Origin: Lachnospiraceae bacterium
GTDB lineage: Bacteria > Bacillota > Clostridia > Lachnospirales > Lachnospiraceae
Length of the DNA: 52,272 nucleotides
Assembly: GCA_020860645.1 (NCBI GenBank)
Contig: JAJBTX010000089.1
Span: 1-52,272 of the forward strand
Direction: 5' to 3'
Shown: positions 18,690 through 27,875 of the stretch, piece after piece
How the letters are laid out: every line of letters begins with the position of its first letter
Position numbering within the stretch: the stretch's first letter is position 1
The notes under the pieces: generated by a model
The model's database searches: none
What the model was told of the DNA's origin: nothing
What the model saw: the letters and a program-made list of their open reading frames with translations, nothing else
Translations under genes and position numbers: made by a program

Positions 18690-19562
18690 ATGAATGAAAA
18701 AAATCATATACAGTTTCCAAATAAATATGTCCTGCTCGTGCTGACCATTCTCTGTGTCGGCCTGATGTCGCTGTCCTTTCTGACGAACTTTGACGGCGGA
18801 TATCTGAACGACCTGTCCGGGAAGGTGCTGATTCCCGTGCAGCAGGGCATCAACGCGATCGGAGGCTGGGCCCGCGATAAGGCGGAGACGCTGGAGGAGC
18901 TGCAGGCAGTTCAGAGCGAGAACGAAGAGCTGCGAGAGCAGGTGGCGGAGCTCACTCTGGAGAATAATATGCTTCTGCAGGAGCGCTATGAGCTGGAGGA
19001 GCTGCGGGAGCTTTACGAGCTGGACGACGATTACTCGGATCTGGAAAAAATCGCGGCAAACGTGATCGGAAAGGACTCCGGGAACTGGTTCAATATGTTC
19101 ATCATTGACAAGGGCTCCGACGACGGGATCGAGGTCGATATGAACGTGATCGCGGACGGCGGCCTCGTCGGCATCGTCACAAAGGTGGGATCGAACTGGG
19201 CGCAGGTGCGCTCGATCATTGATGATATGAGCAATGTGAGCGCGATGATTCTCAAGACCTCCGATCTGTGCTATGTCCGCGGCGATCTCGAGATGATCAC
19301 GGAGGGGACGCTGCAGCTGAACCAGCTCCGCGACGAGGACGATGAGGTGGAGACCGGGGACAAGGTCGTCACCTCCTACGCGAGCGCCAAGTACCACAAG
19401 GGCATCCTGATCGGCTATGTCGGGGAACTCACGACGGATTCGAACAATCTGACGAAGTCGGGTACACTGACGCCGGCGGTCGATTTCGAGCACCTGAGCG
19501 CCGTGCTGGTCATCACGGAACTGAAACAGCAGGTGGACACGGACAGTGTGGAGTCAGAGTGA
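18690..19562 (+). CDS. mreC: Rod shape-determining protein MreC
   Basis: 290 residues. One membrane segment at about 12-32, a coiled-coil region (about 62-110, rich in Glu/Leu, e.g. LEELQAVQSENEELREQV), then the two-barrel beta domain that starts near AANVIGKDSGNWFN and contains the family segment DGGLVGIVTKVGSNWAQV. MreC links MreB to PBP2 outside the membrane. It follows mreB by 17 nt, with GGAG at proper spacing, and precedes mreD by 27 nt. Confidence 0.95.
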   Translation: MNEKNHIQFPNKYVLLVLTILCVGLMSLSFLTNFDGGYLNDLSGKVLIPVQQGINAIGGWARDKAETLEELQAVQSENEELREQVAELTLENNMLLQERYELEELRELYELDDDYSDLEKIAANVIGKDSGNWFNMFIIDKGSDDGIEVDMNVIADGGLVGIVTKVGSNWAQVRSIIDDMSNVSAMILKTSDLCYVRGDLEMITEGTLQLNQLRDEDDEVETGDKVVTSYASAKYHKGILIGYVGELTTDSNNLTKSGTLTPAVDFEHLSAVLVITELKQQVDTDSVESE

Positions 19563-19589
19563 TTCCATACAGGAAGGGAGCAGTTTCCC

Positions 19590-20084
19590 ATGAAGCGTAA
19601 AATCTTCATCGCACTGATGATTCTCATATGTTTTTTGCTGCAGAGCACGGTGTTCCAGAGTCTGGCGGTCGCCTCCATCAGTCCGAACCTGCTGATTGTG
19701 CTGGTTTCCGCCTACGGATTTATGAGGGGAAAGCGGGAGGGCATGTTTGTCGGTTTCTTCTGCGGTCTGCTTGAGGATATCTTTTACGGACGCCTGCTCG
19801 GCATGCATGCGTTGCTTTACATGTTCATCGGCTATGGGAACGGCTATTTCAACAGTATTTTCTATGGAGAGGATATCAAGCTTCCGATTGGCCTGATTAC
19901 GCTCAGCGAGCTGCTCTACGGACTGGGTACCTACGTGATCATGTTTCTGATGCGCAGCCGCTTTGCCTTCTGGTTCTATCTGAGGCGGATTATTCTGCCG
20001 GAGCTTTTGTACACGCTTGTCGTGACGTTGTTTCTGTACCGCTTTGTCTACTGGGCGGACCAGAGGCTGGAAAGGGAAAATTAA
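19590..20084 (+). CDS. mreD: Rod shape-determining protein MreD
   Basis: 164 residues, highly hydrophobic, with about five membrane segments. Typical MreD features include an N-terminal KRKIFIALMILICFLLQSTV segment and the G-rich loop FVGFFCGLLEDIFYGRLLG. It is part of the Rod complex. The pbp2 TTG start lies 2 nt after the mreD stop, so the two are probably translationally coupled. Confidence 0.94.
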   Translation: MKRKIFIALMILICFLLQSTVFQSLAVASISPNLLIVLVSAYGFMRGKREGMFVGFFCGLLEDIFYGRLLGMHALLYMFIGYGNGYFNSIFYGEDIKLPIGLITLSELLYGLGTYVIMFLMRSRFAFWFYLRRIILPELLYTLVVTLFLYRFVYWADQRLEREN

Positions 20085-20086
20085 GT

Positions 20087-22975
20087 TTGTTTGACGACCT
20101 GAAAGAATCTGTGCTGAATTTCATAACCTCGCGCGTCTTTGTGCTGATGATCCTTTTCCTCGTCTTTTTCGGAGTGCTGCTCGGACGTGTTTTTGCGCTG
20201 CAGATCGTGCACGGGGAGGAGTATGCTGACAGCTTTACGATGAAGATCAAAAAGGAAGTGAGCATTTCCAGCACCCGCGGCCGGATTTATGACCGCAACG
20301 GGGAAGTGCTCGCCGACAATGTTCTTTCCTATTCTGTAACGATTGAGGACAATGGCAGCTACAGCACGACGCGCGAAAAGCAGGCCACGCTGAACCACAC
20401 GATCCTCGAGGTCATCGACATTGTGGAGTCGCACGGCGACAGCGTTGTGAGCGATTTCGGTATCATTTACAGTAATGGCGAGTACACCTACACGCAGGAG
20501 GGCACGTCTCTGCTGCGCTTCAAGGCGGATGTTTACGGCTATTCTCTGGTGGACGACATGTCCGCGGAGGAGTACACGTCGACGGCGGAGGAGATGGTCG
20601 AGTACCTCTGCAGCAGCGACCGTTATTATATCTCAGAGGAGGCCTATACGGAGGAGCAGATCGAGGAGTATGATGTTCCGACCGGACTTACGTCGGAGCA
20701 GATTCTGAAGCTGATCACGATCCGCTATGCCATGAGTCAGAACAGCTACAAGCGCTATGTGACGACGACGATCGCCTCCGACGTCTGCGACGAGACGGTG
20801 GCGGAGGTGCTGGAATGCCAGAGCGAGCTGCAGGGCGTCGACGTTGAGGAGAGCAGTCTGCGCGTCTATTATGACGCGGAATATTTCGCAAATATCATCG
20901 GCTACATCGGGAAGCCGGACTCTGACGAGCTCGCCGCGCTGCAGGAGGAGGACGAGAGCTACGAGGCGAACGATATCGTCGGCAAGGCCGGGATTGAGCA
21001 GTACATGGAGACGGAGCTGCAGGGCACCAAGGGGCAGCGCACGATCTATGTGGACAGCGTCGGCAATGTCCTCGAGGTGGAGAGCGAGACGGAGCCCGAG
21101 GCCGGAAATGATGTCTATCTGACGATCGACAAGGATCTGCAGATCGCGGTCTACAACATTCTGGAGCAGCGTCTGGCCGGTATTCTGGTATCCAAGATTC
21201 AGAATACGAAGACCTACACCGCGTCCTCGAGCAGTACGGCGGCGGATATCATGATTCCGATTTACGACGTCTATTACGCGCTGATCGAGAACCATATCAT
21301 CGACACCTCTCATTTTACGGAGGACGATGCGACAGAGCTCGAACAGTCGGTGCAGACGAGGTTTGAGTCCTATCTCGAGGATACGATCAGCGAGATTCTC
21401 TCTCAGCTGACTTCGGACAATCCGACCGCGTACACGAACCTCACGATCGACATGAAGAATTACATGAGTTATATCGTGTCCGACGTGTTGATGGGAGATA
21501 ATCAGGTGCTGGTCAGCAGCGAGGTTGACCGCGAGGACGAGACCTACATCGCCTGGGCGACGGACGAGGTGATCAGTCTGAAGGAGTACCTCGAGTACGC
21601 GATCTCGATGAACTGGGTGGATGTGTCCGGGCTGGAAGTGGAGGCCTCCTATCTGAACTCCGATGAAATTTACGAGGTTCTGCTCGATTTTATTTCGACA
21701 GAGCTGACGAATGATGCCGATTTTCACATTATGGTGTATAAATATATCCTTCAGGACGATATTGTGTCGGGAAGAGAGATCTGTCTGCTCTTGTACGATC
21801 AGGGCGTTCTGGAGTATGATGAGGAGACGGTGGCACGGCTGCAGAGCGGCACATATGCCGCCTATACCTTCATGGTCGACAAGATCAGCAATCTCGAGAT
21901 CACACCGGCGCAGCTGGCGCTGGAGCCCTGTAGCGCGGGCTGTGTGATTACCGATCCGAACACCGGAGAGGTGCTGGCCTGTGTCTCCTATCCGGGCTAT
22001 GACAATAACCGTCTGACCAACACCATGGATTCGGAATACTACGCGCAGCTGAATCAGGATCTGTCGAGCCCGCTCTACAGCAAGGCGACCCAGCAGCAGA
22101 CGGCGCCGGGATCCACCTTCAAGCCGGTGGTGGCGACAGCCGGACTCGAGGAAGGGGTTATCACGGTCTCGGAGACGATTCATGCGACCGGCGTCTTCAC
22201 GGATGCCTACGGTTCCCCGACCTGCTGGATCTACAATCAGTATCACGGCAGCCATGGAAATATCAATGTGATCGACGCGATCCGCGTCTCCTGCAACTAC
22301 TTCTTCTACGAGGTAGGCTTCCGTCTCGGCGGCGGCAGGACGACGGGCTACTCCTCCGATCAGGCGCTGGAGACTCTGGCGGAGTACGCGGCGGAGTACG
22401 GGCTGGACGCGACGTCCGGCATCGAGCTCTCGGAGACGGAGCCGCAGCTGTCCGACACGGACGGCGTCCGCTCCTCGATCGGCCAGGGCAACGCGCTTTT
22501 CACGGTGTCGCAGCTCGCCCGCTATGTCAGCGCGATTGCGAATCGGGGAACGGTTTATGACCTGACGCTGCTCGATAAACTGACGGATTCTGAGGGAAAT
22601 ACTATTGAAGATTATTCGGCGTCAGTATATAATGAAATAGATAATGCGGATTCTACCTGGTACGCGATTCAGACGGGCATGTACCAGGTGGCGCAGAATA
22701 CGAGTGCCTTTGACGACCTTGATCTGACGATCGCCGGCAAGACCGGTACGGCGCAGCAGTCGAAGAGCCATCCGAACCACGCGCTCTTCATCGGATACGC
22801 GCCGTATGACGAGCCGCAGATTGCGATCGCGATCCGTATTGCGAATGGCTATACCTCGGCGAATGCGGCCTCGATGGCCGCGGATATTTTCCGGTATTAT
22901 TTCGACCTCGAGGACGAGGAGGACATCGTGACGGGCACCGCCACGGACGCGACGACGGAAGTCATCAACGACTAG
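20087..22975 (+). CDS. Penicillin-binding protein 2 (class B transpeptidase) with a large central insertion
   Basis: 962 residues, well above the roughly 600-720 common for PBP2/PbpA. A membrane anchor (about 18-38) is followed by the pedestal domain with the family signature RGRIYDRNGEVLADN. The transpeptidase domain has S676-T-F-K679, S735-C-N737 and K885-T-G-T, so it should be active in peptidoglycan cross-linking and bind beta-lactams. Between the TIDKDLQ helix (near residue 347) and LEPCSAGCVITDPNTGEVLA (from 612) lies an acidic, mostly helical insertion of about 250 residues. The start is TTG, with a purine-rich site inside the end of mreD. Position after mreCD assigns it to the elongation complex. 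Confidence 0.92.
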   Translation: MFDDLKESVLNFITSRVFVLMILFLVFFGVLLGRVFALQIVHGEEYADSFTMKIKKEVSISSTRGRIYDRNGEVLADNVLSYSVTIEDNGSYSTTREKQATLNHTILEVIDIVESHGDSVVSDFGIIYSNGEYTYTQEGTSLLRFKADVYGYSLVDDMSAEEYTSTAEEMVEYLCSSDRYYISEEAYTEEQIEEYDVPTGLTSEQILKLITIRYAMSQNSYKRYVTTTIASDVCDETVAEVLECQSELQGVDVEESSLRVYYDAEYFANIIGYIGKPDSDELAALQEEDESYEANDIVGKAGIEQYMETELQGTKGQRTIYVDSVGNVLEVESETEPEAGNDVYLTIDKDLQIAVYNILEQRLAGILVSKIQNTKTYTASSSSTAADIMIPIYDVYYALIENHIIDTSHFTEDDATELEQSVQTRFESYLEDTISEILSQLTSDNPTAYTNLTIDMKNYMSYIVSDVLMGDNQVLVSSEVDREDETYIAWATDEVISLKEYLEYAISMNWVDVSGLEVEASYLNSDEIYEVLLDFISTELTNDADFHIMVYKYILQDDIVSGREICLLLYDQGVLEYDEETVARLQSGTYAAYTFMVDKISNLEITPAQLALEPCSAGCVITDPNTGEVLACVSYPGYDNNRLTNTMDSEYYAQLNQDLSSPLYSKATQQQTAPGSTFKPVVATAGLEEGVITVSETIHATGVFTDAYGSPTCWIYNQYHGSHGNINVIDAIRVSCNYFFYEVGFRLGGGRTTGYSSDQALETLAEYAAEYGLDATSGIELSETEPQLSDTDGVRSSIGQGNALFTVSQLARYVSAIANRGTVYDLTLLDKLTDSEGNTIEDYSASVYNEIDNADSTWYAIQTGMYQVAQNTSAFDDLDLTIAGKTGTAQQSKSHPNHALFIGYAPYDEPQIAIAIRIANGYTSANAASMAADIFRYYFDLEDEEDIVTGTATDATTEVIND

Positions 22976-22995
22976 ATATACACAGGGAGAAATCA

Positions 22996-23655
22996 ATGAG
23001 TGTTGTAATTAAGAGCAACAAATACGGGATTACGCTGGTTCTGGACAGGGATACGCCCTTTGCGGAGCTGCTTACACAGATCGGCGAAAAGTTCAAGGCC
23101 TCCGCCCGCTTTTTTAAAGGTGCGCAGATGGTGCTCGCTTTCGAGGGCAGAGTCTTAAATCAGGACGAGCAGATGCAGGTGCTCCACGTGATCGAGGAGA
23201 ACTCCGGTCCGGAGATCCTCTGTGTGATGGAACAGGACGCGCTGAAGGAGTCCTTCATGCGTGCGGCGCTGGAGGAGCGAAAGGCCGGACAGGCCTCATC
23301 CGACGGCAGGTTTTACAAGGGAACACTCCGCTCCGGCCAGGTGCTGGAGTCCGAGACCAGCATCATTATCCTGGGGGATGTGAACCCGGGAGCGACGGTC
23401 GTCTCAAAGGGAAATGTGGTGATCCTCGGCTCGCTCAAGGGCACGGTACAGGCCGGTGCGGCGGGCAATGACAGCGCGTTCGTGGCGGCACTCGATATGG
23501 CGCCGATGCAGATCCGCATTGCCGACTGTATTGCGCGCAGCGGGGACGGCAGAAAGGCAAAAGCGTCCACCGAGCCGATGGTCGCCTATACAGAAGACGG
23601 GAACATTTACATGGAGCCTCTCACGAAGGAAGCTATCAATGACATTCGCATCTGA
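22996..23655 (+). CDS. minC: Septum site-determining protein MinC
   Basis: 219 residues. An N-terminal domain of about 100 residues is joined by a Gly/Ala-Ser linker to the C-terminal right-handed beta-helix MinC_C domain with LGDVNPGATVVSKGNVVILG and LKGTVQAGAAG, the part that dimerises and contacts MinD. MinC inhibits FtsZ assembly away from midcell. It is followed by minD and minE, completing the Min system. Confidence 0.95.
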   Translation: MSVVIKSNKYGITLVLDRDTPFAELLTQIGEKFKASARFFKGAQMVLAFEGRVLNQDEQMQVLHVIEENSGPEILCVMEQDALKESFMRAALEERKAGQASSDGRFYKGTLRSGQVLESETSIIILGDVNPGATVVSKGNVVILGSLKGTVQAGAAGNDSAFVAALDMAPMQIRIADCIARSGDGRKAKASTEPMVAYTEDGNIYMEPLTKEAINDIRI

Positions 23656-23702
23656 CCTGCTTTTGTGCGGCAGATGACCGATAAGAAACTGGAGGAAGCA
23701 AA

Positions 23703-24488
23703 ATGAGTGAAGTGATTGTTATTACATCGGGGAAGGGCGGCGTCGGCAAGACGACCACCACAGCCAATGTGGGAACGGGCCTTGCGAAGCTCGGCCAGAA
23801 GGTCGTTATGATCGATACGGATATCGGACTTCGTAATCTGGATGTGGTGATGGGCCTGGAGAACCGCATCGTGTATAATCTGGTCGACGTGGTCGAGGGG
23901 AACTGCAGGATCAAGCAGGCTCTGATCAAGGACAAGCGCTATCAGAATCTTTATCTGCTGCCGTCGGCGCAGACGCGGGATAAGACCGCGGTCAGCCCGG
24001 AGCAGATGATCAAGCTGATCGAGGAGCTCCGCGAAGAGTTTGATTACATACTGCTGGACTGCCCGGCCGGTATTGAGCAGGGCTTCAAGAATGCGATCGC
24101 GGCGGCGGACCGCGCGCTGATCGTGACGACGCCGGAGGTATCCGCGATTCGCGACGCGGACCGTATCATTGGCCTTCTGGAAGCAAATGAGATCCGGCGG
24201 TCGAATCTGATTGTGAACCGCATCCGCATGGACATGGTTGAGAGCGGAAATATGATGTCGATGGACGATGTCGTGGAGATCCTGGCGATCGACCTGATCG
24301 GCGCGGTGCCGGATGACGAGAGCATCGTGATTTCCACGAATCAGGGCGAGCCCTGCGTCGGCGATTCCTCACTGGCGGGCCAGGCCTATATGAATATCTG
24401 CCACCGGGTTATGGGCGAAGAGGTGCCTTTCCTCGATTTAAAGACAAAGACCAGCTTCTTCGGAAAATTAAAGAAACTGTTCGGTTAG
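23703..24488 (+). CDS. minD: Septum site-determining ATPase MinD
   Basis: 261 residues. Deviant Walker A GKGGVGKTT at the N terminus, Walker B-like LLDCPAGIEQG, and a C-terminal amphipathic membrane-targeting helix ending FFGKLKKLFG. ATP-bound MinD dimerises on the membrane and recruits MinC; MinE stimulates hydrolysis. The length and all motifs are normal. minE starts 12 nt later. Confidence 0.97.
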   Translation: MSEVIVITSGKGGVGKTTTTANVGTGLAKLGQKVVMIDTDIGLRNLDVVMGLENRIVYNLVDVVEGNCRIKQALIKDKRYQNLYLLPSAQTRDKTAVSPEQMIKLIEELREEFDYILLDCPAGIEQGFKNAIAAADRALIVTTPEVSAIRDADRIIGLLEANEIRRSNLIVNRIRMDMVESGNMMSMDDVVEILAIDLIGAVPDDESIVISTNQGEPCVGDSSLAGQAYMNICHRVMGEEVPFLDLKTKTSFFGKLKKLFG

Positions 24489-24500
24489 GGGGCTTGGGAT

Positions 24501-24773
24501 ATGAGTTTTATGGATTTCTTTCACAGAAAGCGCTCGGGAGAGGTGGCGAAGGACCGGCTGAAGCTGCTGCTGATCTCAGACCGCGCGAACTGCTCTCCGG
24601 ATATGATGGAAGCGATCAAGAATGACATTATCAATGTGCTCTCCAAATACATGGAGATTGATAATGAAAACCTGGACATCCAGATCACGCAGACGGAATC
24701 CGAGGACGGCAACGGCACGGTGCCGGTGCTCTGTGCCAATATTCCGGTCCGGGATATGAGGAAGAGGAGCTGA
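24501..24773 (+). CDS. minE: Cell division topological specificity factor MinE
   Basis: 90 residues. The N-terminal membrane/MinD-binding segment (MSFMDFFHRKRSGEVAKDRL) and the beta-domain with VLSKYMEIDNENLDIQI match MinE. It drives MinD ATP hydrolysis and oscillation. A MinE rather than a DivIVA-based Min system is common in Clostridia. Confidence 0.95.
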   Translation: MSFMDFFHRKRSGEVAKDRLKLLLISDRANCSPDMMEAIKNDIINVLSKYMEIDNENLDIQITQTESEDGNGTVPVLCANIPVRDMRKRS

Positions 24774-24797
24774 TTACGGTGAAAAATCAGGTGAGCT

Positions 24798-25904
24798 ATG
24801 TTTAAGCAATACAGCTTCAGGGATTTCAGGCTGAGGCTGGTGGTGCTGGTTTATATCATCTCAGTCATCGGCGTGCTGGTGATCGGAAGCGCGGCGGAGG
24901 AGTACCGGAGCCAGCAGCTCATCGGTATGGCGCTGGGGACGGTCGCACTGATTTTCTTTGCGCTGTTTGACTACCATATACTTCTGAGGTTCTCCTGGGT
25001 GCTTTATGTGGTCAACCTGATCCTGCTGCTCGCGGTGAAGCTGGGGCTGGGCGTGGAAGTGAACGGAGCGACCCGCTGGCTGCAGATCGGCTCTTTCCGC
25101 TTTCAGCCGTCGGAGCTGACAAAGCTCTTCCTGATTCTCTTTTTCGCCTGGTTTTTTGCGAAGTATCAGGAACGGCTGAATACGATTCCGATCCTGCTGG
25201 CTTCGGCTGTGCTGCTGGCGATTCCGCTGGCGCTGATCGTCGCGCAGCCGCATCTGTCGGCGACAATTACGATTGCATTTATGTTCTGTGTGCTGATTTT
25301 TGCCGCCGGACTGAGCTACAAGATTATCGTTGCTGTCATTGCGGTCACGGTTCCCTCCGTTCTGGTCTTCATTCACATGATCATGCAGGAGGGGCAGGAG
25401 ATCCTGAGCGATTATCAGCTCAACCGTATTCTGGCGTGGCTGAATCCGACGGAATATGCGGACGACGCCTATCAGCAGCAGAATTCGATCATCGCGATCG
25501 GTTCCGGGCAGCTCTACGGAAAGGGGCTTTACAACAGCGATATCACCTCCGTCAAGAATGGCAACTTTATTGTCGAGCCGCAGACGGATTTCATCTTTGC
25601 GGTGCTGGGAGAGGAACTTGGCTTCATCGGCTGTGCTGCGGTTATCATCCTGCTCGCTCTGATTGTGATGGAGTGCCTGCGGATCGGGAGAAGGTCGCGG
25701 GACGCGGCGGGCACGATCGTCTGCTGCGGCTTTGCGGGGCTGATCGCGTTTCAGAGCTTTGCGAATATCTGTGTGGCGACCGGACTGATGCCGAATACCG
25801 GCATGCCGCTTCCGTTTGTCAGCTACGGGATGTCCGCGCTGATCATGCTGTATATGGGCATTGGTGTGATACTAAACATAGGGCTTCAGCCCAAAAAATA
25901 TTGA
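24798..25904 (+). CDS. rodA: FtsW/RodA/SpoVE family SEDS glycosyltransferase (RodA-type)
   Basis: 368 residues with about ten hydrophobic segments. SEDS hallmarks are visible: NGATRWLQIG, FQPSELTKLFLILF, and the C-terminal NTGMPLPFVSYG motif. SEDS proteins polymerise lipid II and pair with a class B PBP. Position with mreBCD-pbp2 makes RodA more likely than FtsW or SpoVE. The ATG at 24798 is used; an upstream GTG at 24791 is out of frame. Confidence 0.93.
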   Translation: MFKQYSFRDFRLRLVVLVYIISVIGVLVIGSAAEEYRSQQLIGMALGTVALIFFALFDYHILLRFSWVLYVVNLILLLAVKLGLGVEVNGATRWLQIGSFRFQPSELTKLFLILFFAWFFAKYQERLNTIPILLASAVLLAIPLALIVAQPHLSATITIAFMFCVLIFAAGLSYKIIVAVIAVTVPSVLVFIHMIMQEGQEILSDYQLNRILAWLNPTEYADDAYQQQNSIIAIGSGQLYGKGLYNSDITSVKNGNFIVEPQTDFIFAVLGEELGFIGCAAVIILLALIVMECLRIGRRSRDAAGTIVCCGFAGLIAFQSFANICVATGLMPNTGMPLPFVSYGMSALIMLYMGIGVILNIGLQPKKY

Positions 25905-25919
25905 TAAGGGGTAAAAGGC

Positions 25920-26315
25920 ATGAACATTGGATTAATTGCACACGACGCAAAAAAAGTGCTGATGCAGAATTTCTGCATCGCTTACCGGGGGATATTGTGC
26001 AAGAATGAGCTTTACGCGACCGGCACGACCGGCAGGCTGGTCGAGGAAGTGGCGAATTTGTCCGTGCACAAGTTTCTGGCCGGTCATCTCGGGGGAGAGC
26101 AGCAGCTCGGGGCGCAGATCGAGCACAACCAGATCGATCTGGTGATTTTCCTGCGTGATCCCGTGCAGCCGAAAAAGCACGAGCCTGACGTGTACAATAT
26201 CGTCAGTCTCTGCGATGTACACAATATTCCGATCGCCACCAATCTGGCGACGGCGGAGCTTCTGGTGAAATCATTAGACAGAGGGGATCTGGAGTGGCGT
26301 GAAGCATATAAGTAG
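25920..26315 (+). CDS. mgsA: Methylglyoxal synthase
   Basis: 131 residues, full length for MgsA. It converts dihydroxyacetone phosphate to methylglyoxal and phosphate. Visible family features are the N-terminal IGLIAHDAKK, the phosphate-binding ATGTTGRLVEE loop, GGEQQLGAQI, the acidic IDLVIFLRDP segment and a late CDVHNIPIATN. It follows rodA by 15 nt. Its presence in a wall-synthesis operon has no obvious mechanistic reason but is seen in related Clostridia. The next gene starts inside its 3' end. Confidence 0.96.
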   Translation: MNIGLIAHDAKKVLMQNFCIAYRGILCKNELYATGTTGRLVEEVANLSVHKFLAGHLGGEQQLGAQIEHNQIDLVIFLRDPVQPKKHEPDVYNIVSLCDVHNIPIATNLATAELLVKSLDRGDLEWREAYK

Positions 26316-27276
26316 GCGAGCGGCCATGCTGATGGCCTGGCTTTTGTGCGCGGCGCTGCTGGGCGGCTGCGCGGGCGCTTCCGGCCCGGAGGATGCTTTT
26401 ACGGCGGATGATCCCGCGCTCGGCGTGCTGTCCGGGAGCGGGGATTCGGAGGTCTCTTATTACGCGGAGGATCTGTGCGTGACCGCGGAGGATGTGGACG
26501 AGCTGTCCGTAGATACCTCCGAGTCCTATGGAGCCTGTTTTTTCCGTCTGGATACGGCGGAGGTGCTGTACGCAAAAAATATCCACGCGCAGCTCTATCC
26601 GGCCAGCACGACGAAGATCATGACGGCGCTGCTGGCGATCGAGAACGGCGATCTCGACGCCTCCACGACGGTCAGCGAGGCAGCCGTCACGTTTAACGAG
26701 AGCGGCGTCTCCACGGCGGGGCTGAAGGAAGGTGATGTCCTGACCCTTCGGCAGCTTCTGTATGCGCTTCTGCTGCCTTCCGCGAATGACGCGGCGAATG
26801 TGATCGCGGAAATGATCGCGGGGAGTACGGAAGCCTTCGCGGAGATGATGAACGAGCGGGCGCAGAAGATCGGCGCGACGAACAGCCACTTTGTGAATCC
26901 GAACGGCCTGCACGATGAGGATCACTACACGACGGTCTATGATCTTTATCTGATCTTCCAGGAGGCCATGCAGTATGATACCTTCCTGGAAATTATACAG
27001 ACGGACAGCTATGAGACGACGTATTCGGCGGCGGACGGTACGGCGGTAGAGGCGTCCTGGTCGAACTCCGATCAGTTTACCTCCGGCGGGGTATCGCTCC
27101 CGGAGGGTTTTACGGCGCTCGGCGGCAAGACGGGCACGACTTCCGTGGCGCGTTCCTGCCTGGTGCAGCTCTTTGAGGACGCGGCGGGGCAGCGCTATGT
27201 CGCGATCATCCTCGGCTGCAGCGAGCGCGCGATCCTGTATCAGGAGATGCAGAGTTTTTTGGAGGCGATAGGTTAG
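26299..27276 (+). CDS. D-alanyl-D-alanine carboxypeptidase (DacF/DacB-like), lipoprotein
   Basis: 325 residues. A hydrophobic leader ends in LLGGC, a lipobox, so the mature enzyme is probably lipid-anchored on the outer face of the membrane. An acidic linker precedes the S11 peptidase domain with PASTTKIMTALLAIE (SxxK), SAND (SxN) and GGKTGTT (KTG). It trims the terminal D-Ala of peptidoglycan stem peptides. The GTG start at 26299 overlaps the end of mgsA by 17 nt, with GGAG 4 nt before it. This is short spacing, but the next ATG would cut into the signal sequence. The C-terminal PBP5-type beta domain is absent or very short. Confidence 0.92.
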   Translation: MKHISRRAAMLMAWLLCAALLGGCAGASGPEDAFTADDPALGVLSGSGDSEVSYYAEDLCVTAEDVDELSVDTSESYGACFFRLDTAEVLYAKNIHAQLYPASTTKIMTALLAIENGDLDASTTVSEAAVTFNESGVSTAGLKEGDVLTLRQLLYALLLPSANDAANVIAEMIAGSTEAFAEMMNERAQKIGATNSHFVNPNGLHDEDHYTTVYDLYLIFQEAMQYDTFLEIIQTDSYETTYSAADGTAVEASWSNSDQFTSGGVSLPEGFTALGGKTGTTSVARSCLVQLFEDAAGQRYVAIILGCSERAILYQEMQSFLEAIG

Positions 27277-27283
27277 TTTAGCC

Positions 27284-27312
27284 TTGTATTCCGCGAGGCG
27301 GAATGTTATACT
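27284..27312 (+). promoter_or_regulatory. Sigma-A promoter for the small P-loop gene
   Basis: TTGTAT (27284-27289), a 17-nt spacer and TATACT (27307-27312) make a strong sigma-A promoter, 38 nt before the ATG at 27350. It begins 7 nt after the carboxypeptidase stop codon, so the gene downstream can be expressed apart from the morphogenesis operon. Confidence 0.75.
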
Positions 27313-27349
27313 GAATATATCACGACAGAAACCGAAGGAGGGTACTGCT

Positions 27350-27760
27350 ATGGTACAAATTATTACTGGCGTCAAGGGCGAAGGAAAGACAAAAAAACTG
27401 CTGGATCACGTACATAAGATCCTTGAAACGACCGACGGAAACGTCGTTTATCTCGACAAATCGGCCAAAAACATTCATGAACTGGACAACCGTGTCCGTC
27501 TAATCAATGTATCAGAGTATCCGCTTCGGAATACGGATCAGTTCATCGGTTTTATCAGCGGTATCTGCTCGCAGGACTACGATCTGCAGGAGATGTATCT
27601 CGACGGCTTCCTGAATATCGCAAAGATTGACGGGAAGGATCTTTCAGACGTACTGACGCAGCTCGACAATATCAGTAAGCAGTTCAGCGTCAATATGGTG
27701 CTGAGCATTTCCGTAAACAAAGAGGATCTGCCGGAGTTTGCCAGAGAGATGGTGATCTAG
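27350..27760 (+). CDS. Small P-loop protein of unknown function (PilT-like in name only)
   Basis: 136 residues. The N terminus ITGVKGEGKTKKLLDHV contains a Walker A pattern (GxxGxGKT). A later hydrophobic strand (VNMVLSISV) followed by acidic residues could serve as Walker B. It is far too short for a PilT motor ATPase, although similar Lachnospiraceae proteins are sometimes annotated as twitching motility proteins. The frame is open back to 27284, but that TTG is the -35 box. The ATG at 27350 has GGAGG at 27337-27341, so I use it. It has its own promoter and lies between the wall-synthesis and sepF genes. Confidence 0.8.
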   Translation: MVQIITGVKGEGKTKKLLDHVHKILETTDGNVVYLDKSAKNIHELDNRVRLINVSEYPLRNTDQFIGFISGICSQDYDLQEMYLDGFLNIAKIDGKDLSDVLTQLDNISKQFSVNMVLSISVNKEDLPEFAREMVI

Positions 27761-27820
27761 GCGGAGGACAGAGGAGACGGTGCTCCGGCTCCGGACAGTG
27801 AACTGAACGATGCGCATAAG

Positions 27821-27848
27821 AGCGGATGTCCGATTCCGGACATCCGCT
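27821..27848 (+). repeat. Perfect 12-bp hairpin between P-loop gene and HlyD-like gene
   Basis: AGCGGATGTCCG (27821-27832) pairs fully with CGGACATCCGCT (27837-27848) around an ATTC loop. It lacks a downstream T tract (TGTCAGG follows), so it is not a classical terminator. It could be a weak terminator, an mRNA-stability element, or a binding site. It lies 28 nt before the next start codon. Confidence 0.6.
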
Positions 27849-27875
27849 TGTCAGGTAAAAAGGAGTCTACAGGGA

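Noticed and set aside
20633-22255. Minus-strand open frame of 540 codons inside pbp2
   Set aside because: It is a shadow of the high-GC coding frame, rich in Arg/His/Leu, with no family motif, and pbp2 is firmly identified.
27821-27848. Hairpin as a terminator of the P-loop gene
   Set aside because: The stem is perfect but no T tract follows, so I list it as a hairpin only.
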